This document shows positions 1-11,790 of a DNA stretch of 64,000 bases, one piece after another. Under the pieces are notes generated by a model, which saw only the letters and a list, made by a program, of their open reading frames with translations, did not search any database and was not told the origin of the DNA. This DNA comes from Paramacrobiotus metropolitanus (Eukaryota; Tardigrada; Eutardigrada; Parachela; Macrobiotidae): contig NW_026570224.1 of assembly GCF_019649055.1 (NCBI RefSeq), forward strand, positions 3,224,001 to 3,288,000, in the 5' to 3' direction. The position numbers were made by a program, and so were the translations under genes. The first letter of the stretch is position 1. Every line of letters begins with the position of its first letter.

Positions 1-1
1 T

Positions 2-2600
2 TCCTACATCGGCGTTATCAACCATGCGTTTGACTACAATATTGCGGTGGCCATCCTGTAAGCATGATCATCAAAGACACTGTAAACATAAATTGATACA
101 GTTTAACAAATATTTTCTCCTCAATATAGCTATGCCAAGGAAGGCTTCGATATTGGAGAAGTCGTAAATTTCGAGAAACTTGTACGAGAGAACGTTGAAA
201 ACCTGAAAATGGAGGAGAACGTGAGTACATATATTTTGGAATCAAAGTACGGTGCAATTTCTTATTACTATTATAGTATATAATGATAGAATACGATTGA
301 CCGCCACTAATGTAAGTAATTACTAATCATGGAGTAGAACCATAATGGTTAAGGCGGCACCATTTTAAAATATGCATTGTACGTGCAAGTTGTGTACAAA
401 GGCTTTCAGCCGTATGCCAGTGAAGTAGTTAATAACCTTTCATGTGTTAATAGTAAGTGTTTTATGTATTTGTCTTTATGTATACTTTATGTATATTTTA
501 TGTTTTGTTTTATGTATATTTATGTCTTTATAAATATTTCGACATGCAGACGTTCGTTCTATACTTATACAGTACTGAATGCATTTGACCTTAGTTTGGT
601 GTACACAAAATGGTTTTATTAATTGTTGTTTTCGCGTTCACAATTTTTTGTTGTTGTTGCCAAATCGCAGGGAGCTTCAAAGATGTATTTGTGAAAAATG
701 AAAAAGCGGTCCCTCTTGATATACTTCCGACGGATGATCCGGATATGGTAGCACGTATCAATCTGGCCCGGAAATTCGAACCCGGCAAGAAAAAAAGGCC
801 ATGAATGGCGAAATCCATGTTTGGTGGTTGTATGACGACGGCGGTATGAAGTATTTCTATGTTTGAATTTGAGAATACAATTTGCTCGATTTAAAATTAT
901 GTTCTGTTAAACAGCCCTCTGACCTCAGAAATGACTTTTAGTTTTATCATGGCAGGGTTAACACTTCTGCTTCCTTATTTGATGACCCGGCGCAGTCCCT
1001 GGAGTGGGTGTCCGCTCAAGGTGTTTTGTCTGGCGGGAGCCGATCCGGAATCCACAAAGAAGAGCATGATGACTTTGCTTGCTCAATTTCGTATAAAGGC
1101 TGTGGATGTCGTTCCGGTCAATCTGGACCAAACTCCATCGCTGCAGAGGTACAGATATGCTGCTGCACTTACAGTATTTGTTTTTTATTTGCATTCTTTA
1201 AATTAATTTATGCTTTCGGGTACCAGTATATTTGATGAGCATTTTCCATTCTGTTGCACAACGCTACTCGTATGGTTGTTCAAGTGAAACACTATGATAA
1301 TTGATAAGTGAATGAGCGATGGTCGTTCAAGTTAAACACCCGAAATATTGAATTCCCCAAACCAATTTTCTTCCGGTTTTTTCTTTATCCAATTAAGGAG
1401 GATTTACTCTTTACAGAGTACTAGAAATTTTAAAAAAAAGCTCGAACCGTTTTCTTGCAATTGCGTCGTAAAGAAATCAGTGACGAAAGCGCTTTAGCCA
1501 CGCCACATGAGCCACTGCACTAAGCTCATACAATTGTAGTCGCCGCCGTACATGGGCGGCTGTGCCATCGCCGTGTTAGAAGTTAATTTAGTTCAGCTTG
1601 GTTTCCGTTTAATTTGATTTTTTCCCCATGTCTTCAAAGTTGATGTCTTTAAACTGAATTCGAGCTCCTCTAAATCAACTTCTAACACGGCGATGGCACA
1701 GCCGCCCCTGTACGGCGGTGACTCCAATTATATGAGCTTAGTGCAGTGGCTCATGTGGCGTGGCTAAAGCGCTTTCGTCACTGATTTCTGTACGACGAAA
1801 TTGCAAGAAAACGTTTCAAGCTTTTTTAAAAATTTTAAGTACTCTGTAAAGAGTAAAACCTCCTTAATTGGATAAAGAAAAAAACCGGAAGAAAATCGGT
1901 TTGGGGAACTTAATATTTCGGGTATTTCGGGTGAACGACCATCGCTCATTCACTTATCATAGTGTTTCACTTGAACGACCATACGAGTTAAAGTGACAAC
2001 ATTCTTTTGCAAGTACGTAATAATACTGTCTTTGACGGCTAAACTTGCAGGTATTACTGTATCAAAACTATTTTTAACTTGCAGAGTAGGTGCCACCGTA
2101 AACCAAAATTTTCGGTGCTAAATGGGTTTTTAATGGTGTCCATATATACCACAAAAAATATCTCCGGTTAAACAAATCATAATTTGAGAAACGGATTTTT
2201 ACTTTACAGCCAAGATTGGTTTAATACTTTGATATCGGACTACCGTCTTAATGAGGTGACCAGGAGGGTTTCCCGGCTGGATCACTATGATGAATCGGAA
2301 ATGGTGCAATTCAGTCGGCGCACAATGAACCAAATAAGGTAAGTAAGCACCGACATACATATAGAGCATGCTACATCTGAAAACGAAATTTTCTCACGCA
2401 GTATGACTATGTGCAGGTTACGGGAACTGCTGCTGGAACATTCATCCCAATCAGCGCTCAATGTCATCACAATGCCGTTGCCCAAGGAAGGGCGCAACTC
2501 GTTACACTATATGGTTGTGCTGGATACTCTGACCAGAAACATGCCGTTGACCTTATTGATACGGGGTACTCAGGAGAGCGTACTCACATATTACTGCTAA
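2..2600 (+). CDS. SLC12 cation-chloride cotransporter, C-terminal part (5' end outside window, apparent frameshift)
   Basis: C-terminal cytosolic region of an SLC12 electroneutral Na/K/Cl cotransporter (NKCC/NCC branch), a plasma-membrane ion carrier. Readable exons are 2-57, 130-220, about 668-843, 956-1148, 2210-2338 and 2417-2600. Conserved family blocks are visible: GEIHVWWLYDDGG, then LTLLLPYLMTRR, then the ending LLIRGTQESVLTYYC, close to the usual NKCC C-terminus. The phases of exons 956-1148, 2210-2338 and 2417-2600 agree. Two problems remain. The exon near 668 does not join 130-220 in phase, so a small exon between them is probably missed. Frame is lost at the A7 run at 790-796, where PGKKK must continue as KAMNGEIH. 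One extra A would restore it, so this is either a base-call error or a real lesion. The 1149-2209 intron carries a large foldback element. The transmembrane half lies upstream of the window. Family is certain; the exact NKCC/NCC/KCC member is not, though WWLYDDGG favours NKCC/NCC. Confidence 0.85.
1266..1988. mobile_element. Foldback (long inverted repeat) element in SLC12 intron
   Basis: Two arms of about 310 bases are near reverse complements of each other. The left arm starts at 1266 with ACTCGTATGG and the right arm ends at 1988 with CCATACGAGT. They enclose a unique centre of about 100 bases (roughly 1580-1680). Matching inner blocks include AGTGACGAAAGCGCTTTAGC near 1480 and its complement near 1765. 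No open reading frame of transposase size is present, so this looks like a non-autonomous foldback or MITE-type DNA transposon. No clear target-site duplication is visible. Arms are diverged by scattered mismatches, so the insertion is not brand new. Confidence 0.85.
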
Positions 2601-3094
2601 GAGCAGTTATTATTAAGTAATTAATTTAACAGCATGCTTTAATTATTGAAAAAATTATTTTATAAAATACGAATGTAAGGCACCTGGTTACAATTTGTAC
2701 ATGTCGCAGTCGGGGTCGCATGGGCAGTGGTGCTTTTGGGGGACTTTTTTCTTTTACGTCTAATAAACTCACGAAGAACATGCTCATTTTGGAGCTGTAA
2801 AATGCCAGATGACGTTGATCTTTCTTATTTTAATGAGCCATTTCCCATCAGTGACAATACCTTTACAGACAGTTAAACTGATTAGGAAAACCACATATCT
2901 ATAGAAGACTATAACCACATATCTGTAGAAGATCTATAGAAGACTAGACCACATATCTATAAACCACATATCTATAGAAGATCTATAGAAGACTAGAAGT
3001 ACAGTAGTTTTTGTACTACTTGTTGTGGCACAGTGTGCCCATAGTACAACGGTCTTCCTATGACTGGCATGCGATATATCATCTAAATCGCAAT
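2601..3094. other. Convergent spacer between SLC12 and WAP-like gene
   Basis: Holds the SLC12 3' untranslated region, with a canonical AATAAA at 2762-2767, and the tail-to-tail spacer to the minus-strand WAP-like gene. The only structured content is a short tandem repeat at about 2890-2996. No coding region seen. Confidence 0.6.
2890..2996. repeat. Short tandem repeat (CCACATATCTATAGAAGA units)
   Basis: About four imperfect copies of a unit built from CCACATATCTATAGAAGA and ATCTATAGAAGACTAGA, in the SLC12/WAP spacer. The internal CTATAG is itself palindromic. Confidence 0.8.
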
Positions 3095-3385
3095 TTAAAA
3101 AATGCGGGCTTTTCTGCAGACAGGTCCACAGTTGTCGTTCTTATACACCGCACAGCATTTCTCATTCTCTCCACAATCAGTATCATTGCCGTTACAAATG
3201 CGAACCCATTCTCCGTTGACCAGACGATGGTTACCGGCGCAGACGACGGGTCCGTGTCCGGCGTGCGGCGGCCAGACCGGTCGGTCTACCAGCGGTGGGC
3301 ACAGGCCGGCCGTGCCGCTAACCGATGGAATGTCCACGACGACAGCAGCCACGAGGAAGGCAAGGATGCAGATCCGGAAGTGCAT
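3095..3385 (-). CDS. Small secreted WAP-domain-like protein (minus-strand copy)
   Basis: Encodes a 96-residue single-exon protein. The N-terminus MHFRICILAFLVAAVVVDIP is a clear signal peptide, with likely cleavage after VSG near residue 24. The mature part has eight cysteines in the whey-acidic-protein (four-disulfide core) order: CPP, VVC, RIC, then C-x6-C, C-x5-CC, C and C-x3-C at the end. The gap after the CC pair is 7 residues, longer than in classical WAP domains. WAP proteins are commonly secreted protease inhibitors or antimicrobial peptides; the activity here is unknown. It is a paralogue of the plus-strand gene at 4037-4333, sharing the GLCPPL start, the PPH block and the ending ARIF. 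The two genes are transcribed away from each other, suggesting inverted duplication. It could instead be a diverged non-WAP cysteine-rich peptide. Confidence 0.75.
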   Translation of the reverse strand: MHFRICILAFLVAAVVVDIPSVSGTAGLCPPLVDRPVWPPHAGHGPVVCAGNHRLVNGEWVRICNGNDTDCGENEKCCAVYKNDNCGPVCRKARIF

Positions 3386-4036
3386 TTTGCGACTGGGGGC
3401 TGAGCTATAAATTTGAAATTATAACTTAACTATGACACCGCTAAAACGCTTCCTGAACTGCAAGGGCTGCTCTGACACTCAAACAAGACGAAACCACATA
3501 GGTTTAATATTTTACAAATACTTTGAAATACGGAGCTACCACAAGATAAGCAGAAATTATCGGTCCGGATAACCGACGACGGCATTGTTCTTTCCACAAA
3601 CTTGTGTAATCGGCAGAAATAGGTTTAAAGTTCTCATCAATAAAGAGTGACCTTCGAAAGTTTCCACGCATAAATAAAATTCCCTGATAGCAGTTCTTTG
3701 TTATAACTCCCTAGATTAACCGCTGCTGTGCAAAAGACAAATTTTTACATCCGAGGCAGCGAATACTATCTAGGCCCGCTCATTGTTCAAAGGTCATAGC
3801 AGTTAGATTTATGACTGAATAACAATGCAGAAGATTTAACAGTTATCATGAGGAAGCGTTATATCGTTTGTATGAGAACGACGCTGCGGTTAAACGGCAG
3901 ATAATAATTGTATCTTTACTCACTTTTCATATAAAAGCCGATCGTTTGGTCAATATGATACAGTACGTACTCTGATTCAGTGCTTCCGGTCCGTTTTCTG
4001 CCTCGATAGCCTAACTGTTCACTTCATACAATCACC
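3386..4036. promoter_or_regulatory. Shared divergent promoter region of the WAP-like pair
   Basis: A 651-bp intergenic segment between two start codons that face away from each other. A good TATA box, TATAAAAG at 3930-3937, lies about 100 bases before the plus-strand start codon, with an initiator-like TTCAGTGC about 45 bases further on. No equally clear TATA box was seen for the minus-strand copy. No coding region. Confidence 0.6.
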
Positions 4037-4333
4037 ATGGAGTCCCGACTGGTCATTGCATCCGCCATGATCCTGGCCGCAGTTATCCTATCAGCGGAAT
4101 TCCCGACTGTTGCCGCCCGTGCTGGATTGTGCCCGCCGTTGTCCGACCGACCGGTTTTCCCTCCCCATGGTGGACCCGGTCCGGTGATGTGCACAGAAAC
4201 CCACCGCATGTACAACGCCCAATGGGCGCCCGCATGTGCCACTGATAATGAGTGTGGTCCCAATGAAAAGTGCTGTGCACTTTGGAAGAACGACCCCTGC
4301 AAGCCGGTGTGCCGACGAGCAAGAATTTTCTAA
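4037..4333 (+). CDS. Small secreted WAP-domain-like protein (plus-strand copy)
   Basis: Encodes a 98-residue single-exon secreted protein. A hydrophobic signal peptide (LVIASAMILAAVILSAEF) is followed by a mature domain beginning near ARAGLCPP. Eight cysteines have WAP-like spacing: CPP, VMC, PAC, C-x5-C, C-x5-CC, a 7-residue gap, C, then C-x3-C. The segment CGPNEKCC matches the WAP core closely. The start is supported by the TATA box about 100 bases upstream and a good initiation context (CACCATGG). It is a divergent paralogue of the gene at 3095-3385; both end in ARIF. Likely extracellular; a protease-inhibitor or host-defence role is known for the family but is only inference here. There are no introns, unlike most neighbours. 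Confidence 0.8.
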   Translation: MESRLVIASAMILAAVILSAEFPTVAARAGLCPPLSDRPVFPPHGGPGPVMCTETHRMYNAQWAPACATDNECGPNEKCCALWKNDPCKPVCRRARIF

Positions 4334-4696
4334 GCCATTCTGTTCTTCTAGCGTTGTCTAACTTCTAGCGTTGTCTAACTGTTAACTGGTACGAAATGTT
4401 CTGTCAGTTACGAATATAAATAATATCGGCTGAATGCCTACCTCTTTTTAAGAGGAACGGGAGAAAAAATTAAACACGATACTGAATACCACCAAAACTT
4501 AAAACTTGAAATGGAAACGACTGTTTTGCGTTTTACTGTTTTTGATAGGATCAATAATAGTGCAAATTGCAAATGCGTGATGCCTGCTATTTAATTACAG
4601 CAAAGAATAAGCGCAGACAAAACACGAACGACAAAGACTGCACAGTGCATGATAATGGTATAATGTGCCACAGTTCTCACCGCACAGTGGTGAGAA
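4334..4696. other. Convergent spacer between WAP-like gene and MRPS15
   Basis: 3' untranslated regions of two convergent genes. Contains a direct duplication of CTTCTAGCGTTGTCTAA at about 4346-4380 and a variant poly(A) signal ATTAAA near 4469. No coding region seen. Confidence 0.5.
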
Positions 4697-6809
4697 TTAC
4701 TGTGCCACAGCCAACATAGACGGTTTAGACTGCGATTCTGTATCGACCTGCAGCTGCAGTGCCGCCAGTTCTTCACGTAATTGTTTCTCTTCCGCATCTA
4801 TCGCCGCCAACTCTTTGGCTTTCCGCTGCAGGAATTCTGGCTGCTTGTTTTTAAGTTCGCCATGGTACTTTTCCAGCTTGGCTTTCCGGACTTCCATGGC
4901 CGTTTTCTGGGTGATGGCACGGTAGATTTCTCTTGGAGTGTTCCGATTACGAAGATTCGGGGGTGAATACTCAAGCTCCAGCCGTTGTAGAACCCAGCAG
5001 AATTTATTATAATCCCACTCACGTAAGCGACGAAGCAATTTGGTGCGTGCGTACACTGCGCCCTGGAGAAAGTAGCGCATCCGTGGTGTCTAAGGACAAA
5101 CATAACCAAAATTTCCATTAGAAAATTTGAGAGTTACCATTCACTAAGCTAGATACATCCGTAAAATTCTGTTCTAAATTCGCACTGCTGTATGAAATTT
5201 TATGCAGTACTATGAAAAAAAACTGCAAGCGGAAACTAAGTAACAGAAAGTGCGATTTTCCATCTACCGACGTACAGTATAAGTATAGACTTTGCAAATA
5301 CAGCACAACATTAATTTCGCAGACTACTTTAATAAGATCAAAATCTTTCTTTATATGTTCTATGTGAATCAAGCTCTATGTAATTTCATAATAAATTTAA
5401 GCAATAAGTAGTATTTTCGCTATCGTATCAAATTAAGCAGAGGAACAAAACATAATGACTGAGCAATGCATAAGAACTGGAATTACAAAATTTTAAATGA
5501 AAAACTGTAACTAACTTTAAACCAAGTCAAAACTTTAACTAATTCATGAAGCGTTTTCCATCGTTTTCCATGACAGCTGAACAAAATTATTACGTATAAC
5601 GTTACGATTTAGAAGTTTTTACGACAACCACAGTTACCAGATACTCACACCGGGTTTAATTACGCGGAGAGGATCAGGATTTTTTAATTTTGGCTGAGCG
5701 GCTGGACTGAGCAGATAGTCCTGAGTGGCCCGTATCTGAGCCGTAATCTGTGCAACTGTAAGCAAACGTCATCATTTAGGCCAGATGCGATCTGAGTTTC
5801 GCATACAGGATAATTTTGCAATCATGCAGGACCAACAATTAACGTAAATAAAACCCTCAAAGCATCAATATCTATGCATAGGATTTATCGGGAAAAAGTT
5901 TGTCTTGTTTGCACTCACTCTTCACTTCGATTGAACTGTCATCGGATTCATAACGCCGGACTCGCGATACCAGTTCATATTCCAACATTTCTTTCGTACA
6001 CGACTGTAAAAACAATCACTATGAGTCTATGAGTATAAAACTCTTTTATGGTGCAGTTACCAGTACATACGGTTTGGCTGACATGTTCAAATAAAAATTC
6101 AAAAAACCAAATGAATTGCACCATAAAATAGTGTTGTACTCTCGCTACGGCATTTCAGGAAATGTTTAGCAAATTTAACTTTCAGGCAAAGAAGCGTTTA
6201 TATCTATATTCAGTAGCATTAACAGGCCAATCAAAGTGATACAACTTACAATGTGTCCGAAATCCAAGGAGCACAATTTGTGAACATTTTCATCCGCACT
6301 GCAATAAAAAAGGATTTGAACACTGTTATATACCATTTATGAGAAACTGAAAATATGCATGACCGAAGTCTTCCAGCCATAAACCAAAATGAGCCAAGCT
6401 GAAACGTACTCTATGAGTTCTTTGCAGCCAATAAATTCCTTCCGTGGGCGCTTCAGGTCCCATTTAGGCACCTTCGCCTTGTCGCCTAGAATGGGTTTAT
6501 CATTTACACATGTTTTTTCCCACCAAATAGTCAAACAAAGCCTGTTTTAAATTTCTCAAGTTGCAACTTACCCGATTTATACTGCGTCGATTCTTTGTAT
6601 CTGACCATGCTGCCGATTGGTTCGATGTCCATAATCCATTTCACTTCCCACGCCGGAACGGTTGTATGGAACGCTCTCCATCGGCCTTCATGACGATTGA
6701 GGGATAATATCGGAGGTGCACACGAAAGCGAACTTACGGAGGGAGAGAAGCTGCATAATGCTTGCCCCTTGAACGCAAACACTGTGCGAAGGGTTTTCCA
6801 TGCATTCAT
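4697..6809 (-). CDS. MRPS15: Mitochondrial ribosomal protein uS15m
   Basis: Small-subunit mitoribosomal protein that binds 12S rRNA in the mitochondrial matrix. Six exons (minus strand, 5' to 3'): 6572-6809, 6410-6485, 6250-6298, 5919-6003, 5649-5755 and 4697-5089, summing to 948 bases (315 residues). The N-terminus (MNAWKTLRTVFAFKG...) is basic and hydrophobic, as expected of a mitochondrial presequence. The conserved S15 core lies in the last two exons, around RTKLLRRLREWDYNKFCWVL and the family signature LELEYSPP. A charged, coiled-coil-like tail (residues about 240-300, rich in K, E and A) extends the C-terminus, as in other animal MRPS15. All splice sites are GT..AG and all phases fit. 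The gene is head-to-head with TAF8, 665 bases away. Confidence 0.92.
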
Positions 6810-7474
6810 TTCTGATGACGAGTCTAGACTCTAGCTGCTAGCAGGTAAATGGCTAGAGACTACAGCCAGCAGTAGCACCATATGACAATGGCCAGCAGTG
6901 GAACCCTTTACTATAAGTACACTCGCAAAAAAAACGCTAAAAACGCAGCAATATTGCTGGTTTTGCCTTCATGAGAACAGCGAAGAACAATCCACAATAT
7001 ATTTTTAATCAACTGTTTCATAAAATTTTATTTGTTGCTTTGCTGCCTTTGCAAGTTTAAAAAGTAGAGTGAAAAATCCGAAACAGAAAACCACAATCGC
7101 AAATTTCGAGCGGCGGCGCCGTAACTGGGCGGTTGGAGCTGAGCATGAGAGAGAGCTTTCAAGCGATTTGTGTTTATTTATAATTTACTATTTGCATTTT
7201 TGTTTCTTTTTCGTTTTTACATTTTAATTTATATTTTTTTCATGCTCTTAGCGATTTTTGATCGAATGTTCGGTCATTTTCAAATTATGATGTCATTGTT
7301 TATACCTTTTGTGCGCGCAAAAGACGTTGACGATGTATTATGAAGCAGAAGTGCGACAATAAGTGGTTCTTGTCAATGAATTGCTGGTGAGTCAGTATAA
7401 CAAGTCAAAGCGATCTGTTTTGTGAGTTTTGAATTCACAATTTCACTTTTGTCGCTGGCTGAAAGGTTTGAAGA
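6810..7474. promoter_or_regulatory. Divergent promoter region MRPS15 / TAF8
   Basis: A 665-bp segment between the start codons of two divergent housekeeping genes. It is AT-rich, with a small GC-rich patch (GAGCGGCGGCGCCGTAACTG) near 7108-7127. No TATA box was recognised for either gene, as expected for housekeeping promoters. No coding region. Confidence 0.45.
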
Positions 7475-8860
7475 ATGGCGGAAGATATCTCAACGACATC
7501 TATCGTGGAATCTCCCGTTTCCACCTCTTTGCGGTGCATAATTGCTGCTCTTCTAAATGAGCATGGTATTGAAGAACTGGAAGATCCTGTTTGCGTGGCG
7601 ATCCTGGAACAGATTCTGGTGAAAGTTGTGATGAAGCTGGGATCTTTGACGCAGTCCTTTGCTGAACATGCAATGCGAGCGCAGGCACACTTCGCTGACT
7701 CCATCATGGCTGTTGCCTTTACTGGCATGGACATACCGAAGCTTAAATCGTACTCAAGGGAGTTCCGGATTCCAAAACTGCTGGATGGCGTCAAACTGAC
7801 GCCGGATCAGGCTGGATCGGCTGTGCCTTCGACACTATTTCAAGTAAGATTTATCACTTATGTAAGAAAATCAGAGAAGTGTTCGAATAATACTTGCTGT
7901 TATTATTATATTAGATTAATAGTGAGCAGCTGATCAGTCGCTTATAAACACTGGGTACTTAATTTTTGACGCTATAGTATTTTTCCAGTATCAACTAGCC
8001 CATGAATCCATTCTCATGGTTCTTTTAGTTACATAGTTATTATATCCTTTCTTTCTTCTTCCGCGAGGATTGAAAGAACGGCAGTGTTTTGTTACTTTTC
8101 TGGACTAATTTTACCAATTGCGATAATTATTATTCGTTTCTTTATCTATGTGCGGTTTGGTTGAAAAAAAAGAAATTATTACCGCTATGACTTTGCTGGC
8201 TTTGGTGCATTGTTCATCTGGAAATTGTGACACATTGGACTTTGGTGCAAGTTAGTTTTGTTTAATTATTGGTATCACAAATAAGTTTATTCTTCCTTTC
8301 AGAGTGGCGACCAGCGACGACTGCCACGCTACATTCCTGATTATTTTCCTCCCATGCCGAGCGTGTACACATTCGAATCAACGCCTGTTCAGAAACAGAA
8401 TAAGATTGATTATAAGCAAGCTCGGGAAAAGCTAGCCAGTGAGCGACGCCAAGTGGAGAAATCTCTCACCGCATACCACTTGCGGATTGCCGGTCCTCTC
8501 GATTCGCCCTTCCAGCTCAAGGATCCAAGTTTCGCGCTGCTCCCAGCTACCTATCGCTTGGACAAGCCTGCGTATATTGCTGCATTAAGCCCGTCAAAAT
8601 TTGAGAATCGTCGTACAGAGGAAGTCAGCAGATTCTCCAAAGAGACGGAACTGGATAAATCCAGGGAAGATGACGAACTGCAGAGCATGAAGGAAGACGG
8701 GCCACCTCGTAAATATCGCCGACATAATCAGCAGAAAAAAGTCGGCGATAAGGAGCGCAAACAGAAAACACCTTCGAAAAAATCCGGACCAAAAAGCAAA
8801 GAACGCCACAAAGAGGAGACCGAAGAATCGAATTCGGCTAGTGGACTTTTTTCCCCATAA
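7475..8860 (+). CDS. TAF8: TFIID subunit 8
   Basis: Subunit of the general transcription factor TFIID in the nucleus, pairing with TAF10 through its histone fold. Two exons, 7475-7843 and 8303-8860, give 927 bases (308 residues; human TAF8 is about 310). Residues about 17-100 form the histone-fold (Bromo_TP) domain, including LRCIIAALLNEHGIEELEDP and SFAEHAMRAQAH. The second exon opens with the family-typical proline-rich segment LPRYIPDYFPPMPSVYTF followed by KIDYKQAREKL, the TAF8 C-terminal signature. The C-terminal 80 residues are lysine- and serine-rich and likely hold the nuclear localisation signal, as in human TAF8. The start ATG has a good context (AGAATGGCG). The donor is CAA|GTAAGA and the acceptor TTTCAG. 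Confidence 0.92.
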
Positions 8861-9687
8861 CCAGAATGTTCCTGTAATTATAATCTGTACAATATTAACA
8901 ATACGTTGTTTAAATTAAGTACACTTATTTCATTTGCTGAAAAATTGTAATTTTTCAATTGAACGTCGTGCCTGAGTATTGTGATTGTGAGAATCTGCAT
9001 TTTAAGAAATTAAAAACATGAACTTTTTTACTCCAGCTCACGGTGTTCACCAGCAAATTTTGCATGGAAGTCTACACTTTGTATGCTTAAAACAGCGTTT
9101 GCCGATAATTGCAGCATCACGAAAAAATGGCAGTAAACACTGTTAAGAGAGCAAACATTTCAGCCCTTGTTGGACTTAAAACACTACTAACCTGTAAGTA
9201 AAATGCTATTACTTCAGTCTTTAACTAGTACTGTACTGAAAGTGAAATGTATAGATACAGTACTGCGGAGGAGACCCTCAGCCAAACCACAACACTGACA
9301 GTACGCGGTAGATGATTTATTACGATATGCAGGAAGAATTACCTACACAAATACACTGTTCTCATATTAGATAGAAAGATATTAGATATATATCAGATTT
9401 GAAAGATATTAGGTATTAGGTAGATATCATTAGATATCCCCCCATTATTACCTATTTACAGTACTGTACAGTAATTATTTGAAAGGCTCAGTCCAGTGAC
9501 GATATATGACCGTAAAGTAAGTGCTGAATCCGCCTTTTTCGGTTTTGCTTTTTTGGAGTTAAATTCAGTCAGGATCGAAAATCGAAAAAATCACAAGAAC
9601 AGAAAACTTGTGAAACCGCATACCTGATAGCATCTTTCATACCAGCGCCAACGTAGTAAAAAACTGAGATATCGAATATGCAATATT
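8861..9687. other. Convergent spacer between TAF8 and PSMA6
   Basis: 3' regions of two convergent genes. Contains a possible TAF8 poly(A) signal ATTAAA near 9009 and an AT-rich patch at 9364-9438 with repeated AGATATTAG words. No coding region seen. Confidence 0.5.
9364..9438. repeat. AT-rich simple repeat (GATATTAG words)
   Basis: Repeated short words such as AGATATTAG, GGTATTAG and TAGATATC in about 75 bases, in the TAF8/PSMA6 spacer. No longer structure is apparent. Confidence 0.5.
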
Positions 9688-11790
<2,103 letters not shown>

